A stretch of 64,000 bases of DNA from Tissierellales bacterium (GCA_030146915.1 JASLAT010000011.1:1-64000); one strand, 5' to 3'; shown: positions 17,191-25,908, counted from the first letter of the stretch. Made by a program: numbers and translations. The notes: a model not told the origin generated them from the letters alone.

Positions 17191-18195
17191 TTGAAGATAA
17201 ATTTTGAATATGATAAAACAGACATTGAGTATATATCAGGAGATATATTTAAAGGAAAACACTACAGATGCAAATATATAAGATATAAATCACTTTATCA
17301 TAACCCTGCTAAAGGATGTGAAAATGTACATTTGTATAACTATCAGCCAAAAGGGAAGGTAAGAGCATCTGCGATTGTCTTGCATGGACTTGGCAGTAGA
17401 AATATAAAATTTCTTTTATGGTTAGGACCACATCTTGCCTCTGTTGGAGTTAATACTAGCATATTAATTTTACCTGGAAATTATACAAGAGTTGAGGATA
17501 ACTCAGTAAGTGGAAAATCCTACCTTTATCCTGAACTAGAGAAGATGTATCAATTTTGGGAGCATGCTGTTGTCGATGTTAGATCAACAATACAATTGTT
17601 AAAGCAATTAAATTTATGGAAAAGTAATAATCTCCTTACAGGCTATTGCTTAGGTGGTATGATTGCATCTATTGTTGCAACTTTAGAAGAGATAAATCAT
17701 ACTATTTTTATGACGTCTGGAGGGCATATACCAAGTATTATGTATCATTCTCCAGCAGTATCGTTTATTCCAAAATTGATTAAAAATGGATATACTTCCA
17801 AATATGGACTTCATGATAAAAACTATTTATATGAAAGATATGAGAAGGATCTACCTAAAATTAATAATATGAGTTTGGAAGAATTACTTAAAGATGATAA
17901 AATTCATCCATTACTAAAAATAGATCCTATTAGCTATACTCATCTATTAGATATAAATAAAGTTACATTTATAGATGCTTATTTTGATAGAACTTTACCA
18001 GAAATCTCAAGAAATTTATTTTATGAAGGAATAAAAGGTGCTAAGAGAAGAGTACTTCCTATAACTCATGTAAGTTGGTTACCTTTTTCATATTTATTAG
18101 CTAAGTATATGCTTCATAAAGTTAATATTAAAGATAGAGAATCACAAAAACAATTACTAGAAAATGAAGAGTATGATAATCCTCTAGACAAATAA
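17191..18195 (+). CDS. Alpha/beta hydrolase with cysteine in the nucleophile elbow
   Basis: A 334-residue alpha/beta hydrolase. The oxyanion-hole motif is HGLG (residues 65-68). The nucleophile elbow is GYCLGGM with C153 where most esterases have serine; dienelactone hydrolases also use GYCxGG. A late histidine near 294 (ITHVSW) fits the triad. There is no signal peptide, so it is cytoplasmic. The start is TTG 17191 with AAAGGAG upstream and a TATAAT-like -10 near 17153. The next gene, another alpha/beta hydrolase, follows by 13 bp, so the two may act on the same ester or lactone. The substrate is unknown. Confidence 0.75.
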   Translation: MKINFEYDKTDIEYISGDIFKGKHYRCKYIRYKSLYHNPAKGCENVHLYNYQPKGKVRASAIVLHGLGSRNIKFLLWLGPHLASVGVNTSILILPGNYTRVEDNSVSGKSYLYPELEKMYQFWEHAVVDVRSTIQLLKQLNLWKSNNLLTGYCLGGMIASIVATLEEINHTIFMTSGGHIPSIMYHSPAVSFIPKLIKNGYTSKYGLHDKNYLYERYEKDLPKINNMSLEELLKDDKIHPLLKIDPISYTHLLDINKVTFIDAYFDRTLPEISRNLFYEGIKGAKRRVLPITHVSWLPFSYLLAKYMLHKVNIKDRESQKQLLENEEYDNPLDK

Positions 18196-18208
18196 AAGTG
18201 GTGATATT

Positions 18209-19192
18209 ATAAAAAAATTAAAAAGTAAATTTAAAAAATCCTATTTATATATAAATAAAATCTATATCTTATTAATATTTCTTTGGTTATCTTTAATAGA
18301 TATAGGTCTAGGCATATTTTATTTTTTTGCTAGTTTAATTGTATATTTATATAATATACTCAACTCTAAACTACCTATAGATGTTAGTGGTGATTTTAAA
18401 AAAGAAACTTATATATACAAAGAAACGGAAAAGCAAGACTTGAAGTTAGATTTATGGTACCCTAATCAGAATAAAGAAATTTATCCACTTATATATTTTT
18501 GTCATGGTGGTGGTTGGGTTTCAGGTTTTAGAGATCAACCAAACAATGTATCTTGGTGTCGTTTTCTAGCAAACAAAGGATTTTTAGTTGCCAGTATAGA
18601 TTATAGATATGGTTATAGTAATACTATGCTAGATTTATTATCTGATTATATCGCAGGACTAGAATTTTTAAAAAATAATAATAAAAATTTATTCATAGAT
18701 AAAAATAATATTACTCTAATGGGTCTATCAGCAGGTGGACATTTAGCCTTACTTTATTCCAGTTATTTTACAAGTATGTCTGAAGAAAAATATATGAATG
18801 GAATTAGATCCGTAGTTGCTTATTATTCACCTAGTGACTTAAGAGATATATTAAAAGAAAATAATAAATCATTATTTGCAAAGTTTGGTTTAAAACAAAC
18901 ACTTAAAGATAGTCCCTATATTAGTCACGATATTTATCTAGATTATTCTCCAATAAAATATATTAGTAAAAATATGGTTCCAGTTTTTCTTGCTCATGGG
19001 GAAGAGGATAAAACAGTACCTATTGTCTCTTCTATAAAACTAGGACATAAGCTTTTAGATTATAATGTTCCATTAGAGTTTGAAGTTCATAAAAGTGCTG
19101 ATCACTCTTTTGATACAAAGCTAAAAGATTATAGGACAATTAAAATTTTAGATAAAACTGTTAGATTTATTAACAAGTATTCGAGTAGGTGA
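18209..19192 (+). CDS. Membrane-anchored alpha/beta hydrolase, apparent ATA start
   Basis: An esterase/lipase-type alpha/beta hydrolase with the oxyanion motif CHGGGW, nucleophile elbow GLSAGGH and late residues LAHGEEDKTVP and KSADHSF (Asp and His of the triad). The core starts near TTG 18440. However, the frame is open back to 18188 and encodes about 80 further residues including a long transmembrane helix (IYILLIFLWLSLIDIGLGIF, then YFFASLIVYLY), with no ATG, GTG or TTG. A ribosome site GGTGA at 18200-18204 lies four bases before ATA 18209, and ATT 18206 is also in frame. I therefore extend the gene to 18209 (327 residues). If translation starts at 18440 the anchor is lost. It is between another hydrolase and recX. 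Confidence 0.75.
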   Translation: MKKLKSKFKKSYLYINKIYILLIFLWLSLIDIGLGIFYFFASLIVYLYNILNSKLPIDVSGDFKKETYIYKETEKQDLKLDLWYPNQNKEIYPLIYFCHGGGWVSGFRDQPNNVSWCRFLANKGFLVASIDYRYGYSNTMLDLLSDYIAGLEFLKNNNKNLFIDKNNITLMGLSAGGHLALLYSSYFTSMSEEKYMNGIRSVVAYYSPSDLRDILKENNKSLFAKFGLKQTLKDSPYISHDIYLDYSPIKYISKNMVPVFLAHGEEDKTVPIVSSIKLGHKLLDYNVPLEFEVHKSADHSFDTKLKDYRTIKILDKTVRFINKYSSR

Positions 19193-19196
19193 TAAT

Positions 19197-19820
19197 TTGA
19201 AAATTACAAAAGTTGAAATACAAAAGAAGAACTTAAATAGGTTTAATATATATATAAATGAAGAATTTGCTTTTGGGTTAGATGAAGAAATAGTTTATAA
19301 ATATAATTTAAAAAAAGATAAAGTTTTAGATAAAGATATAATAGAGAAAATGCTAGTAGAAGACGACTATATAAATGCTTTTAAATACTCTATGAATTAT
19401 CTGTCTTATAGAGCTAGAACAAAAAAAGAAGTTACTGATAAATTAGAAAGTAAAGATTATAGCCAACAAAGTATAGAAAAAGTAATTTCTAAATTAGTTG
19501 ATTATGGATATATAAACGATAAGGAGTATGCTAAAACATATACCTATGAAAAGTTCAAAAACAAAAAATTAGCGGGCTACAGAATTAAAAGAGAACTTTA
19601 TTTTAAAGGTATAGATCAAGATATAATTGATGATGTAGTAAAAATAGATTCTGAAGATGAGTATAACTCAGCCTTAGAACTGGCAAAAAAAAGAATATCT
19701 AGTTACAAAAAAGATGACTATAATAAAAAATATAGGAAACTATCTTCTTATCTGGCGAGAAGAGGATATAATTTTTCTATAATTAATGATGTTATTAAGG
19801 AAGTTATAAATGAAAAATAA
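19197..19820 (+). CDS. recX: Regulatory protein RecX
   Basis: A 207-residue RecX protein, which modulates RecA filaments during recombination and SOS response. It shows the family's three-helix repeats, including YINDKEYAKTYTYEKFKNKK and GYRIKRELYFKGI. A clostridial-type N-terminal extension of about 60 residues precedes them. The start is TTG 19197 with GGTGA four bases upstream, and it follows the hydrolase stop by four bases. It overlaps the GIY-YIG gene by 11 bp. Confidence 0.92.
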   Translation: MKITKVEIQKKNLNRFNIYINEEFAFGLDEEIVYKYNLKKDKVLDKDIIEKMLVEDDYINAFKYSMNYLSYRARTKKEVTDKLESKDYSQQSIEKVISKLVDYGYINDKEYAKTYTYEKFKNKKLAGYRIKRELYFKGIDQDIIDDVVKIDSEDEYNSALELAKKRISSYKKDDYNKKYRKLSSYLARRGYNFSIINDVIKEVINEK

Positions 19821-20082
19821 AAGATCATATATTTATATTTTAAGGTGTAAAGATAATACCTTATACACAGGATGGACTGTTAATATAAAGAGAAGATTAG
19901 ACCAACATAATAAGGGCAAAGGGGCAAAATATACTAGGTCTAGAGTACCACTTATACTAGAATACTATGAACTGTTCAACTCTAGAACAGATGCACAAAA
20001 AAGAGAGTATGAAATTAAGCAATTTAATAGAAAAGATAAGCTACAGCTGATAAATAATAAAAAGTTTTCGATAATTAGCTAA
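19810..20082 (+). CDS. GIY-YIG nuclease family protein (UPF0213/YhbQ-like)
   Basis: A 90-residue single-domain GIY-YIG protein. The motif pair is YIYIL and LYTGWTVNIKRRLDQHN, with the catalytic arginine in RRL and a later glutamate (REYEIKQFNR). Proteins of this group (YhbQ/YazA) are probably DNA nucleases or repair accessory proteins. It overlaps the end of recX, supporting a DNA-repair role. The length matches the family. Confidence 0.9.
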   Translation: MKNKRSYIYILRCKDNTLYTGWTVNIKRRLDQHNKGKGAKYTRSRVPLILEYYELFNSRTDAQKREYEIKQFNRKDKLQLINNKKFSIIS

Positions 20083-20098
20083 ATCAACTTCTCAATAA

Positions 20099-20140
20099 AA
20101 CTATCTACATTACCTGTATAGATAAATGTAGATAGTTCTT
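20099..20140. terminator. Hairpin between convergent GIY-YIG and flavin reductase genes
   Basis: ACTATCTACAT (20100-20110) pairs with ATGTAGATAGT (20126-20136), with a 15-base loop and short T tails on both strands. Likely a modest bidirectional terminator. Confidence 0.6.
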
Positions 20141-20149
20141 TAAATTTTA

Positions 20150-20689
20150 TTACTGCTCTTTTATAAGCACCTTCTCTATTTTTCCTATATAAAGTAAATG
20201 ATAGCCACCGCCTGTACCGTCTAGTTTGTTCTCCCCACCATACCATTTATTTATAAAACTTTTAGGACTTGGATTAAAATCTTTTTCTGAAAGTTGGGTT
20301 ACACAAATTTTTCTACAATTAATAGACATTATATTTTCTTCAAAATATGGTGTTTCATCATCAAAAATTACTGTAAGTCCACTTTTCTTTATTTTATCCT
20401 CATCTCTACCTGAGACAGTTCCAAAATACCCTAACATTTTTCTCCTTGACTTATCAAATACATTTAAAGAAAATGTTTTCTCTCTATCTAAAAATTCTCT
20501 AGTATATCTTTCTGGTCTAACTGCTACTATAGCTACCGGCTCACCCCACAATACACCCATAGTAGCCCAAGCAACTGTCATTGAATTTACTGCCTCTTTA
20601 TTACCCGCAGTTATTAAAAACCAATCCTTACCTATTAAATCAAATATATTTTTACTTATTTCATTAGCTTCTATTAGTTTAAAAGACAT
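20150..20689 (-). CDS. Flavin reductase family protein
   Basis: A 179-residue FMN-binding split-barrel protein. The flavin_reduct domain includes NSMTVAWATMGVLWGEP and the RPERYTREFLDREKTFSLNVF stretch. It would bind FMN and transfer electrons from NAD(P)H or ferredoxin. The start is ATG 20689 with AGGAGG six bases upstream; an in-frame ATG at 20707 lies inside the preceding gene's end. It follows the opine dehydrogenase-like gene by ten bases, so the two form an operon; a functional link is possible but not shown. Confidence 0.88.
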   Translation of the reverse strand: MSFKLIEANEISKNIFDLIGKDWFLITAGNKEAVNSMTVAWATMGVLWGEPVAIVAVRPERYTREFLDREKTFSLNVFDKSRRKMLGYFGTVSGRDEDKIKKSGLTVIFDDETPYFEENIMSINCRKICVTQLSEKDFNPSPKSFINKWYGGENKLDGTGGGYHLLYIGKIEKVLIKEQ

Positions 20690-20699
20690 AATTTTCCTC

Positions 20700-21776
20700 C
20701 TATCCATTTAGTAAGTAATCTTTTATTTCATTTAAAGACTTATCATCTATTCCCCAATCCTTAAGTTGTGGCCCCTTCTCCCAGCAATTATATTGTAATA
20801 TTGGCTCAGCTAAATTTACCATAGAATCCATGATAGGAGTATCTACTCCTATATGTTTTGCTAACTTAGCCCAACTTGCAATACCAAAGGGAATATCTTC
20901 TGAAAAATATCTATTTTCGAAGTTATCTGGTCCCTTTATTTTAGCAAAATTTTTATTACCAGCTATAACTTCTGATAAATCATCTGATCTAATATCTCCT
21001 CCAATTCCTCTCGCCACCATATCATACTTATAATCAAAGTTTTTTAAAATTTCTTGTCTCTCTTCATCCACTTTCAGAGTAGCTCTAACTACTACAGGTC
21101 CAAATCCTTCTGTATAAAACCAAAAGTCACCCTTTGCCAACTCTATTCTACCTGCATTTAATATACATCCTGGAACATGTATTACAGGATTTAAACTTGA
21201 TAGACCAGCTGCTACAACACTTTCTACCGGTATTACTCCATCATATAATTTAGAAAAATTTTCACTTACATGTTCAGTGTTTCTCGAAGGAATAACACCA
21301 AGCTTTAATTCATGAAATCTACTCATAACTAAAACTTTATCATCTTCAACTAACCTAGTAGCGTAAGGTAAGGTATTTGTTTCTGCTACCGATATATCTT
21401 TTGTGTTATTATTTTTTACCAACTCATTCCAAACTATCATACTTCCAAATGTTCCTGGTAGTAAATAAATTATCTGACCTTCTTTCGCAAATTTTCCTAG
21501 TTTCTTAGCGTAAAATTTATGGGCTATAGCGGGAACAATTACTAAAACTATATTAGCACTTGTTATTGCATACTCAATATCCTCTGTAACATCATACAAC
21601 CTTGTTTTTCCATTACCTATAGCTCCATCAAAATATAATTCTTTCGTTTTAAATAACTTCTCCCTATATGGAGCTTTTCTAGGACAAAGTATAACATCAT
21701 TTCCCTTGTTAGTTAAATCTACTGCAGCTGCATAAGCTCCATTTCCTCCACCTAGTATAGCTATCTTTGTTTTCAT
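20700..21776 (-). CDS. NAD/NADP octopine/nopaline dehydrogenase family protein
   Basis: A 358-residue opine dehydrogenase-like oxidoreductase. The N-terminal Rossmann motif is ILGGGNGAYAAAVDL, and the C-terminal Octopine_DH domain carries PVIHVPGCILNAGRIE with its conserved histidine and asparagine. Such enzymes reductively condense an amino acid with a 2-oxo acid or run in reverse, or act on related substrates. AAAGGAGG precedes the ATG. The downstream flavin reductase is the only operon partner. No opine transport or nicotianamine-like synthase is adjacent, so the substrate is open. Confidence 0.88.
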   Translation of the reverse strand: MKTKIAILGGGNGAYAAAVDLTNKGNDVILCPRKAPYREKLFKTKELYFDGAIGNGKTRLYDVTEDIEYAITSANIVLVIVPAIAHKFYAKKLGKFAKEGQIIYLLPGTFGSMIVWNELVKNNNTKDISVAETNTLPYATRLVEDDKVLVMSRFHELKLGVIPSRNTEHVSENFSKLYDGVIPVESVVAAGLSSLNPVIHVPGCILNAGRIELAKGDFWFYTEGFGPVVVRATLKVDEERQEILKNFDYKYDMVARGIGGDIRSDDLSEVIAGNKNFAKIKGPDNFENRYFSEDIPFGIASWAKLAKHIGVDTPIMDSMVNLAEPILQYNCWEKGPQLKDWGIDDKSLNEIKDYLLNG

Positions 21777-21860
21777 AATAACCTCCTTTTATTTTACAGA
21801 ATTTTCTTACTATTAATAATATTGTACAGTTAAAATATACTATTATCAAGCTATATACAA

Positions 21861-21889
21861 ATAAAAAAACTATAGCCTTGGCTATAGTT
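21861..21889 (-). terminator. Terminator of the TSCPD gene
   Basis: A perfect 10-bp stem AACTATAGCC with GGCTATAGTT (21868-21889) and seven Ts on the minus strand; it overlaps the stop codon of the gene at 21882. Confidence 0.88.
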
Positions 21890-22127
21890 CTACTATTTGT
21901 TTTAATGCATTAGCTAATTGATCTGGGCAAGATGTCTTTCTCGAGCCACACCTTACACCTGTCAGTCTAGATATTACATCTGTAGCTTCCATTCCTTCAA
22001 CTAATTTAGATATACCTTTAAGATTACCATCACATCCACCTAAAAAACTAACGTCTCTTAACTTTCCATTTTCTATTTTAAAGTTTATTTCTTTTGCACA
22101 TACACCTGATGTCTTATAAGTTACCAT
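21882..22127 (-). CDS. TSCPD domain protein (TIGR03905 family)
   Basis: An 81-residue protein with the defining KTSCPDQLANAL motif near the C terminus and cysteines in GVCAKEI, GGCDGNL and VRCGSR. The family resembles the C-terminal zinc/cysteine domain of some ribonucleotide reductases, and its stand-alone members have no established function. The ATG has AAGGAGG upstream. It follows the hypothetical gene at 22137 by nine bases. Confidence 0.88.
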   Translation of the reverse strand: MVTYKTSGVCAKEINFKIENGKLRDVSFLGGCDGNLKGISKLVEGMEATDVISRLTGVRCGSRKTSCPDQLANALKQIVEL

Positions 22128-22136
22128 ATTTCCTCC

Positions 22137-22493
22137 TTAAAAAACCTCTGTATTCTTATCTAGAAGTGATATATGATATATTTCTATATCATGATCTTCT
22201 GATAAAAACCTCATATCCTCAGGCAATTCATGCCCCATAAATCTTATAGCAATATACGTACTTTCTTTATCAATTACTATAGGATCTTCTCCTATATCAA
22301 GCTCTTTTTCAAAGAACAGGGATAGAAATTCAGCCTGTTTAGAATCTCTTATAAAAGAATTTAATTTTTTAGTTAAAGCCAACCCTTCTTTAAATTGATC
22401 TAAAGTTATTGGATTCAAAAATATTGGATAAGGATCATTATCAAACTCCAGAAACTCATTATATTCAACAATATTTAATTCATATTTTTTCAT
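22137..22493 (-). CDS. Hypothetical protein
   Basis: I do not recognise this 118-residue acidic soluble protein. It has no signal, membrane segment or cysteine motif; a mixed alpha/beta fold is likely from the alternating hydrophobic pattern. A GGGGGTG ribosome site precedes the ATG, and the gene is nine bases upstream of the TSCPD gene, so it is probably real and co-expressed with it. Confidence 0.65.
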   Translation of the reverse strand: MKKYELNIVEYNEFLEFDNDPYPIFLNPITLDQFKEGLALTKKLNSFIRDSKQAEFLSLFFEKELDIGEDPIVIDKESTYIAIRFMGHELPEDMRFLSEDHDIEIYHISLLDKNTEVF

Positions 22494-22554
22494 ATCTACA
22501 CCCCCACACTATTATATAATATATTTATAGATTCTTCTAGTAATCAAAAACCAA

Positions 22555-22585
22555 TAAAAAAGACCATATGATTTTTCATATGGCC
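22555..22585 (-). terminator. Terminator of pdxS
   Basis: GACCATATGA (22562-22571) pairs with TCATATGGCC (22576-22585) across a four-base loop; the minus strand then has a six-T run. Confidence 0.88.
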
Positions 22586-22597
22586 TTATTATAAATT

Positions 22598-23458
22598 TTA
22601 AATACCTCTTTCAGACATGATTGTTTTTATTTCATCTTCATTTATACCAACCATAGCTTCACCTATATCTTCTGATAGTTCAGCTATTACTTTTGGATTA
22701 TCATAGTTTTTTACAGCTTTAACTATGGCTTCTGCTCTCTTTTTAGGGTCACCTGACTTAAATATACCTGAACCTACAAATACTCCTTCAGCTCCTAATT
22801 GCATCATAAGAGCAGCATCTGCTGGTGTAGCAATTCCACCTGCTGAAAAATTAATCACAGGTAACTTTTTATTTTTATGAACATATTTTACCAAAGAATA
22901 AGATACTCCTAGTTCTTTTGCAAGATTATAAAGTTCATCCTCCCTTTTACTAGTTATTTGGCCAATTCCCTTATTAATTTCTCTCATATGTGTAACTGCT
23001 TGTGAAACATCTCCTGTCCCCGGCTCTCCTTTAGTTCTTATCATGTTGGCTCCTTCTTCAATCCTTCTCAATGCTTCTGATATATTCCTTGCACCACATA
23101 CAAAAGGAGTTTTAAACTCATGTTTATTTATATGATAGGTATAATCTGCTGGGGATAATACTTCTGATTCATCTATGTAGTCTACATTAATGGCATCTAA
23201 GATTTGTGCTTCAACAAAATGTCCTATTCTAACTTTTGCCATTACTGGAATACTCACCACTTCCTGAATCTCTTTAATCATTTTAGGATCGCTCATTCTA
23301 GAAATTCCTCCAGCTTCTCTTATATCAGCAGGTATTCTCTCTAAAGCCATAACCGCAACAGCACCAGCTTCTTGGGCTAGTATAGCCTGTTCTTTAGTAG
23401 TAACGTCCATAATAACACCATTTTTAAACTTTTGGCTAATTTCTTTTCTTTTATCCAT
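22598..23458 (-). CDS. pdxS: Pyridoxal 5'-phosphate synthase subunit PdxS
   Basis: A 286-residue PdxS, the (beta/alpha)8 synthase that makes PLP from ribose 5-phosphate, glyceraldehyde 3-phosphate and ammonia. Conserved residues include D18 in VIMDVTT, catalytic K75 in PVMAKVRIGH, the second lysine in RTKGEPGTGD, and the phosphate-binding loops FSAGGIATP and FVGSGIFKS. Its glutaminase partner gene pdxT normally follows directly but does not here; a terminator and an unrelated gene come next. It is divergent from a MocR/PdxR-type regulator with a 40-bp dyad between them. GGAGGG lies upstream of the ATG. Confidence 0.96.
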   Translation of the reverse strand: MDKRKEISQKFKNGVIMDVTTKEQAILAQEAGAVAVMALERIPADIREAGGISRMSDPKMIKEIQEVVSIPVMAKVRIGHFVEAQILDAINVDYIDESEVLSPADYTYHINKHEFKTPFVCGARNISEALRRIEEGANMIRTKGEPGTGDVSQAVTHMREINKGIGQITSKREDELYNLAKELGVSYSLVKYVHKNKKLPVINFSAGGIATPADAALMMQLGAEGVFVGSGIFKSGDPKKRAEAIVKAVKNYDNPKVIAELSEDIGEAMVGINEDEIKTIMSERGI

Positions 23459-23505
23459 ATAGTATACCCTCCATCTTTTATTTTACTATCTTCGAACATT
23501 ATTAT

Positions 23506-23545
23506 ATACTTAATCTGATACTCTAATAAGTATCAATTTAAGTAT
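23506..23545. promoter_or_regulatory. 40-bp nested inverted repeat, likely PdxR-type operator
   Basis: Outer arms ATACTTAA (23506-23513) and TTAAGTAT (23538-23545) enclose inner arms TGATACT (23516-23522) and AGTATCA (23529-23535), with symmetric two-base gaps and a six-base centre. It lies in the pdxS/MocR divergent gap. MocR-type PdxR proteins bind such intergenic sites to regulate PLP synthesis genes and themselves; assignment to this regulator is inference. Confidence 0.7.
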
Positions 23546-23572
23546 TTTTTAAGGTACCAGAAGGAGGATACT

Positions 23573-24985
23573 ATGATAAGTCCACATTTAAACTTAAAAT
23601 CTAATACACCTATTTATATTCAATTATATGCATTTATAAAAAAAGAGATTCAGTTTGGTTTCATGAAAGAAAACTCAAAACTACCGTCAAAAAGAAATCT
23701 TGCTCAACATCTTGGTATAAGTGTAAACACTATAACTAAATCATATGAATTACTTATAGATGAAGGTTATATTTACTCACAAGAAAGAATTGGATACTTT
23801 GTATCAAGTATAGACAATTTAGCACAACTTAGCATTGATAAAAAAGAAATAAATACAAACTCGAATAAAACTTCTAATAAATTCCATGGTATAAAATGTA
23901 ATTTTAAAATTAATAATATAGATAATGACTATTTTCCACTATCTATTTGGAGAAAAATAACCTCAAATATTATTAATAATCATAGTGAAGAGTTACTTCA
24001 TCAAGCAGATAATAGAGGTCTATTTAGACTTAGATATGATATATCTAGGTATCTAAAGCAATCTAGGGGTGTTAAAGTTAATCCTAATAATATAATTATT
24101 GGATCTGGTATGGAATATCTTTTACAAATTCTACTCTACCTTTTACCAAGTGATTCTAGTTTTGCTATGGAGAATCCTGGTTATAAAGATATCTTGAAAC
24201 TTTTTACTCTAAATTCTATTAATTGTGATGCTATCAGTTTAGATAGAAATGGTATCAAAATAAATGATTTAAAAAAATCCATGGCTAATATAGTTTTAGT
24301 TACCCCATCACATCAATTTCCTACTGGAATTATTATGCCTATAAATAGGAGACTTCAACTTTTAAACTGGTCTAATACTAGTAGTAATAATTTTATAATA
24401 GAAGACGATCATGATAGTGAATTTAAGTACTATGGTAAACCAATACCAGCGTTAAAAAGTCTAGATACTAGAGATAAGGTTATATATATAGGGAATTTTT
24501 CTAAATCTATTTCACCTTTTTTAAGGGTAAGTTATATGATACTTCCAGAAAAACTTATTAAGAATTATGAAAAGAAGGTACCATTTTTGACCTGTCCAGT
24601 GTCTAATTTGACACAATTAACTTTGGCGAAGTTTATGGAAGAAGGTTACTTTGAAAGACATATAAACCGAATGAGAAAAATTTATAATAAAAAAAGAATC
24701 TATTTATCTAATATTCTCAAAAACTACGAAAATATTAAAGTTATAGATTCTAAAGCTGGACTACACTTTATCCTTAAAATTAAAACTAACAAATCTGAAA
24801 AAGAACTATTAAAAACAGCTGCACAAAATAACGTTCTCATAGAGAGCTTAAGTTCATATTACTATAGCAAACAAGATAAAGATGAATATCCTAAGATAGT
24901 ATTGGGATATGGTAACTTTAAGAAGACTATGAAAGATAGTTTAAAAAATATATTAAATAGTTGGAATACTATTAGCTATCTATAA
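23573..24985 (+). CDS. MocR/PdxR-type GntR-aminotransferase regulator
   Basis: A 470-residue MocR-family regulator. Residues 1-80 are the GntR winged helix (PSKRNLAQHLGISVNTITKS). The rest is a fold-I aminotransferase-like domain with the PLP-binding lysine expected in IGNFSKSISPFLR and the aspartate in IEDDHDSEF. Such proteins bind PLP as effector and control pdxS/T. Its position divergent from pdxS supports PdxR. AGAAGGAGG precedes the ATG. The last ten bases overlap tail-to-tail with the convergent ABC ATPase gene, with no room for a terminator outside coding sequence. Confidence 0.92.
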   Translation: MISPHLNLKSNTPIYIQLYAFIKKEIQFGFMKENSKLPSKRNLAQHLGISVNTITKSYELLIDEGYIYSQERIGYFVSSIDNLAQLSIDKKEINTNSNKTSNKFHGIKCNFKINNIDNDYFPLSIWRKITSNIINNHSEELLHQADNRGLFRLRYDISRYLKQSRGVKVNPNNIIIGSGMEYLLQILLYLLPSDSSFAMENPGYKDILKLFTLNSINCDAISLDRNGIKINDLKKSMANIVLVTPSHQFPTGIIMPINRRLQLLNWSNTSSNNFIIEDDHDSEFKYYGKPIPALKSLDTRDKVIYIGNFSKSISPFLRVSYMILPEKLIKNYEKKVPFLTCPVSNLTQLTLAKFMEEGYFERHINRMRKIYNKKRIYLSNILKNYENIKVIDSKAGLHFILKIKTNKSEKELLKTAAQNNVLIESLSSYYYSKQDKDEYPKIVLGYGNFKKTMKDSLKNILNSWNTISYL

Positions 24986-25908
24986 AGAAAACATCTTACT
25001 TTAGTACCACTATGTGAAATATATTCATCTGGAATCTCTTTAAAACATATATCCATCCTATAAGGACATCTATCTACATATTCACAATAGTTTTTACCAA
25101 GATTTGTTATGTCTACTTCTTCTATATATTTCTCTTCAAATTTATTAAAGCTTGATTCCAATAGTTCTTTAGTATAAGGATGTTGGGGATTTTTATATAT
25201 TGATTCAACATCCCCAATTTCTACTATTCTTCCATAAAACATGACCGCTACCCTGTCTGCTATATAATAGCAAACATTTAAATCATGAGTTATAAAAATC
25301 ATTGTTAGATTAAAATCTTTTTTAATCTCCTGTAGAAGGTTTAAAATTTGTGCTTGAATTGATAAGTCTAAAGCACTTACTGGCTCATCAGCTATTATTA
25401 ATTCGGGATTATTCATAAGAGAACAAAGTATAGATATTCTTTGAGCTTGTCCACCTGACAAGCTATATGGATATAAATCCAAATAAGATTCTGATAATCC
25501 TACTAAACCTAACATATCTTTTGCCTTATCTTTTCTTTCAGACCTAGTAAGGTTACTATGAACTTTTAAAGGTTCTTCCAAAAGCCAACCTATCTTTTTT
25601 CTATAGTTTAATGCAGACTTTGAGTCTTGAAATATATACTGCATCTCTTTTTTAAGCTTTCTTTTCTCACTATTTTTTATAGAATTTATGTCTTTATTCT
25701 TATAACATACTTTTCCGCTATCCGCTTCTTCTAATTGTATTAAAATTTTACCTAAAGTAGATTTACCGCACCCACTTTCTCCCACAAGACCTAATACTTC
25801 CTCTTCATAAACCGTCAAATCTAGATCTTTTATTATATGAATTTTATCATTTCTTGCTCTTCTAAAAGATTTATTTATTTTACTACAAGTTAAAATAATA
25901 TCAGACAA
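24976..25908 (-). CDS. Oligopeptide/dipeptide ABC transporter ATP-binding protein (OppF/DppF type)
   Basis: A 310-residue ABC ATPase. Walker A is GESGCGKST, the signature is LSGGQAQR, Walker B is LIADEP, and the C-terminal oligo_HPY extension has cysteines in CPYRMDICF. It energises the permease pair with the ATPase encoded upstream. The start is TTG 25908 and the gene overlaps the preceding ATPase gene by eight bases. It is last in the five-gene operon. Confidence 0.93.
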   Translation of the reverse strand: MSDIILTCSKINKSFRRARNDKIHIIKDLDLTVYEEEVLGLVGESGCGKSTLGKILIQLEEADSGKVCYKNKDINSIKNSEKRKLKKEMQYIFQDSKSALNYRKKIGWLLEEPLKVHSNLTRSERKDKAKDMLGLVGLSESYLDLYPYSLSGGQAQRISILCSLMNNPELIIADEPVSALDLSIQAQILNLLQEIKKDFNLTMIFITHDLNVCYYIADRVAVMFYGRIVEIGDVESIYKNPQHPYTKELLESSFNKFEEKYIEEVDITNLGKNYCEYVDRCPYRMDICFKEIPDEYISHSGTKVRCFLYR

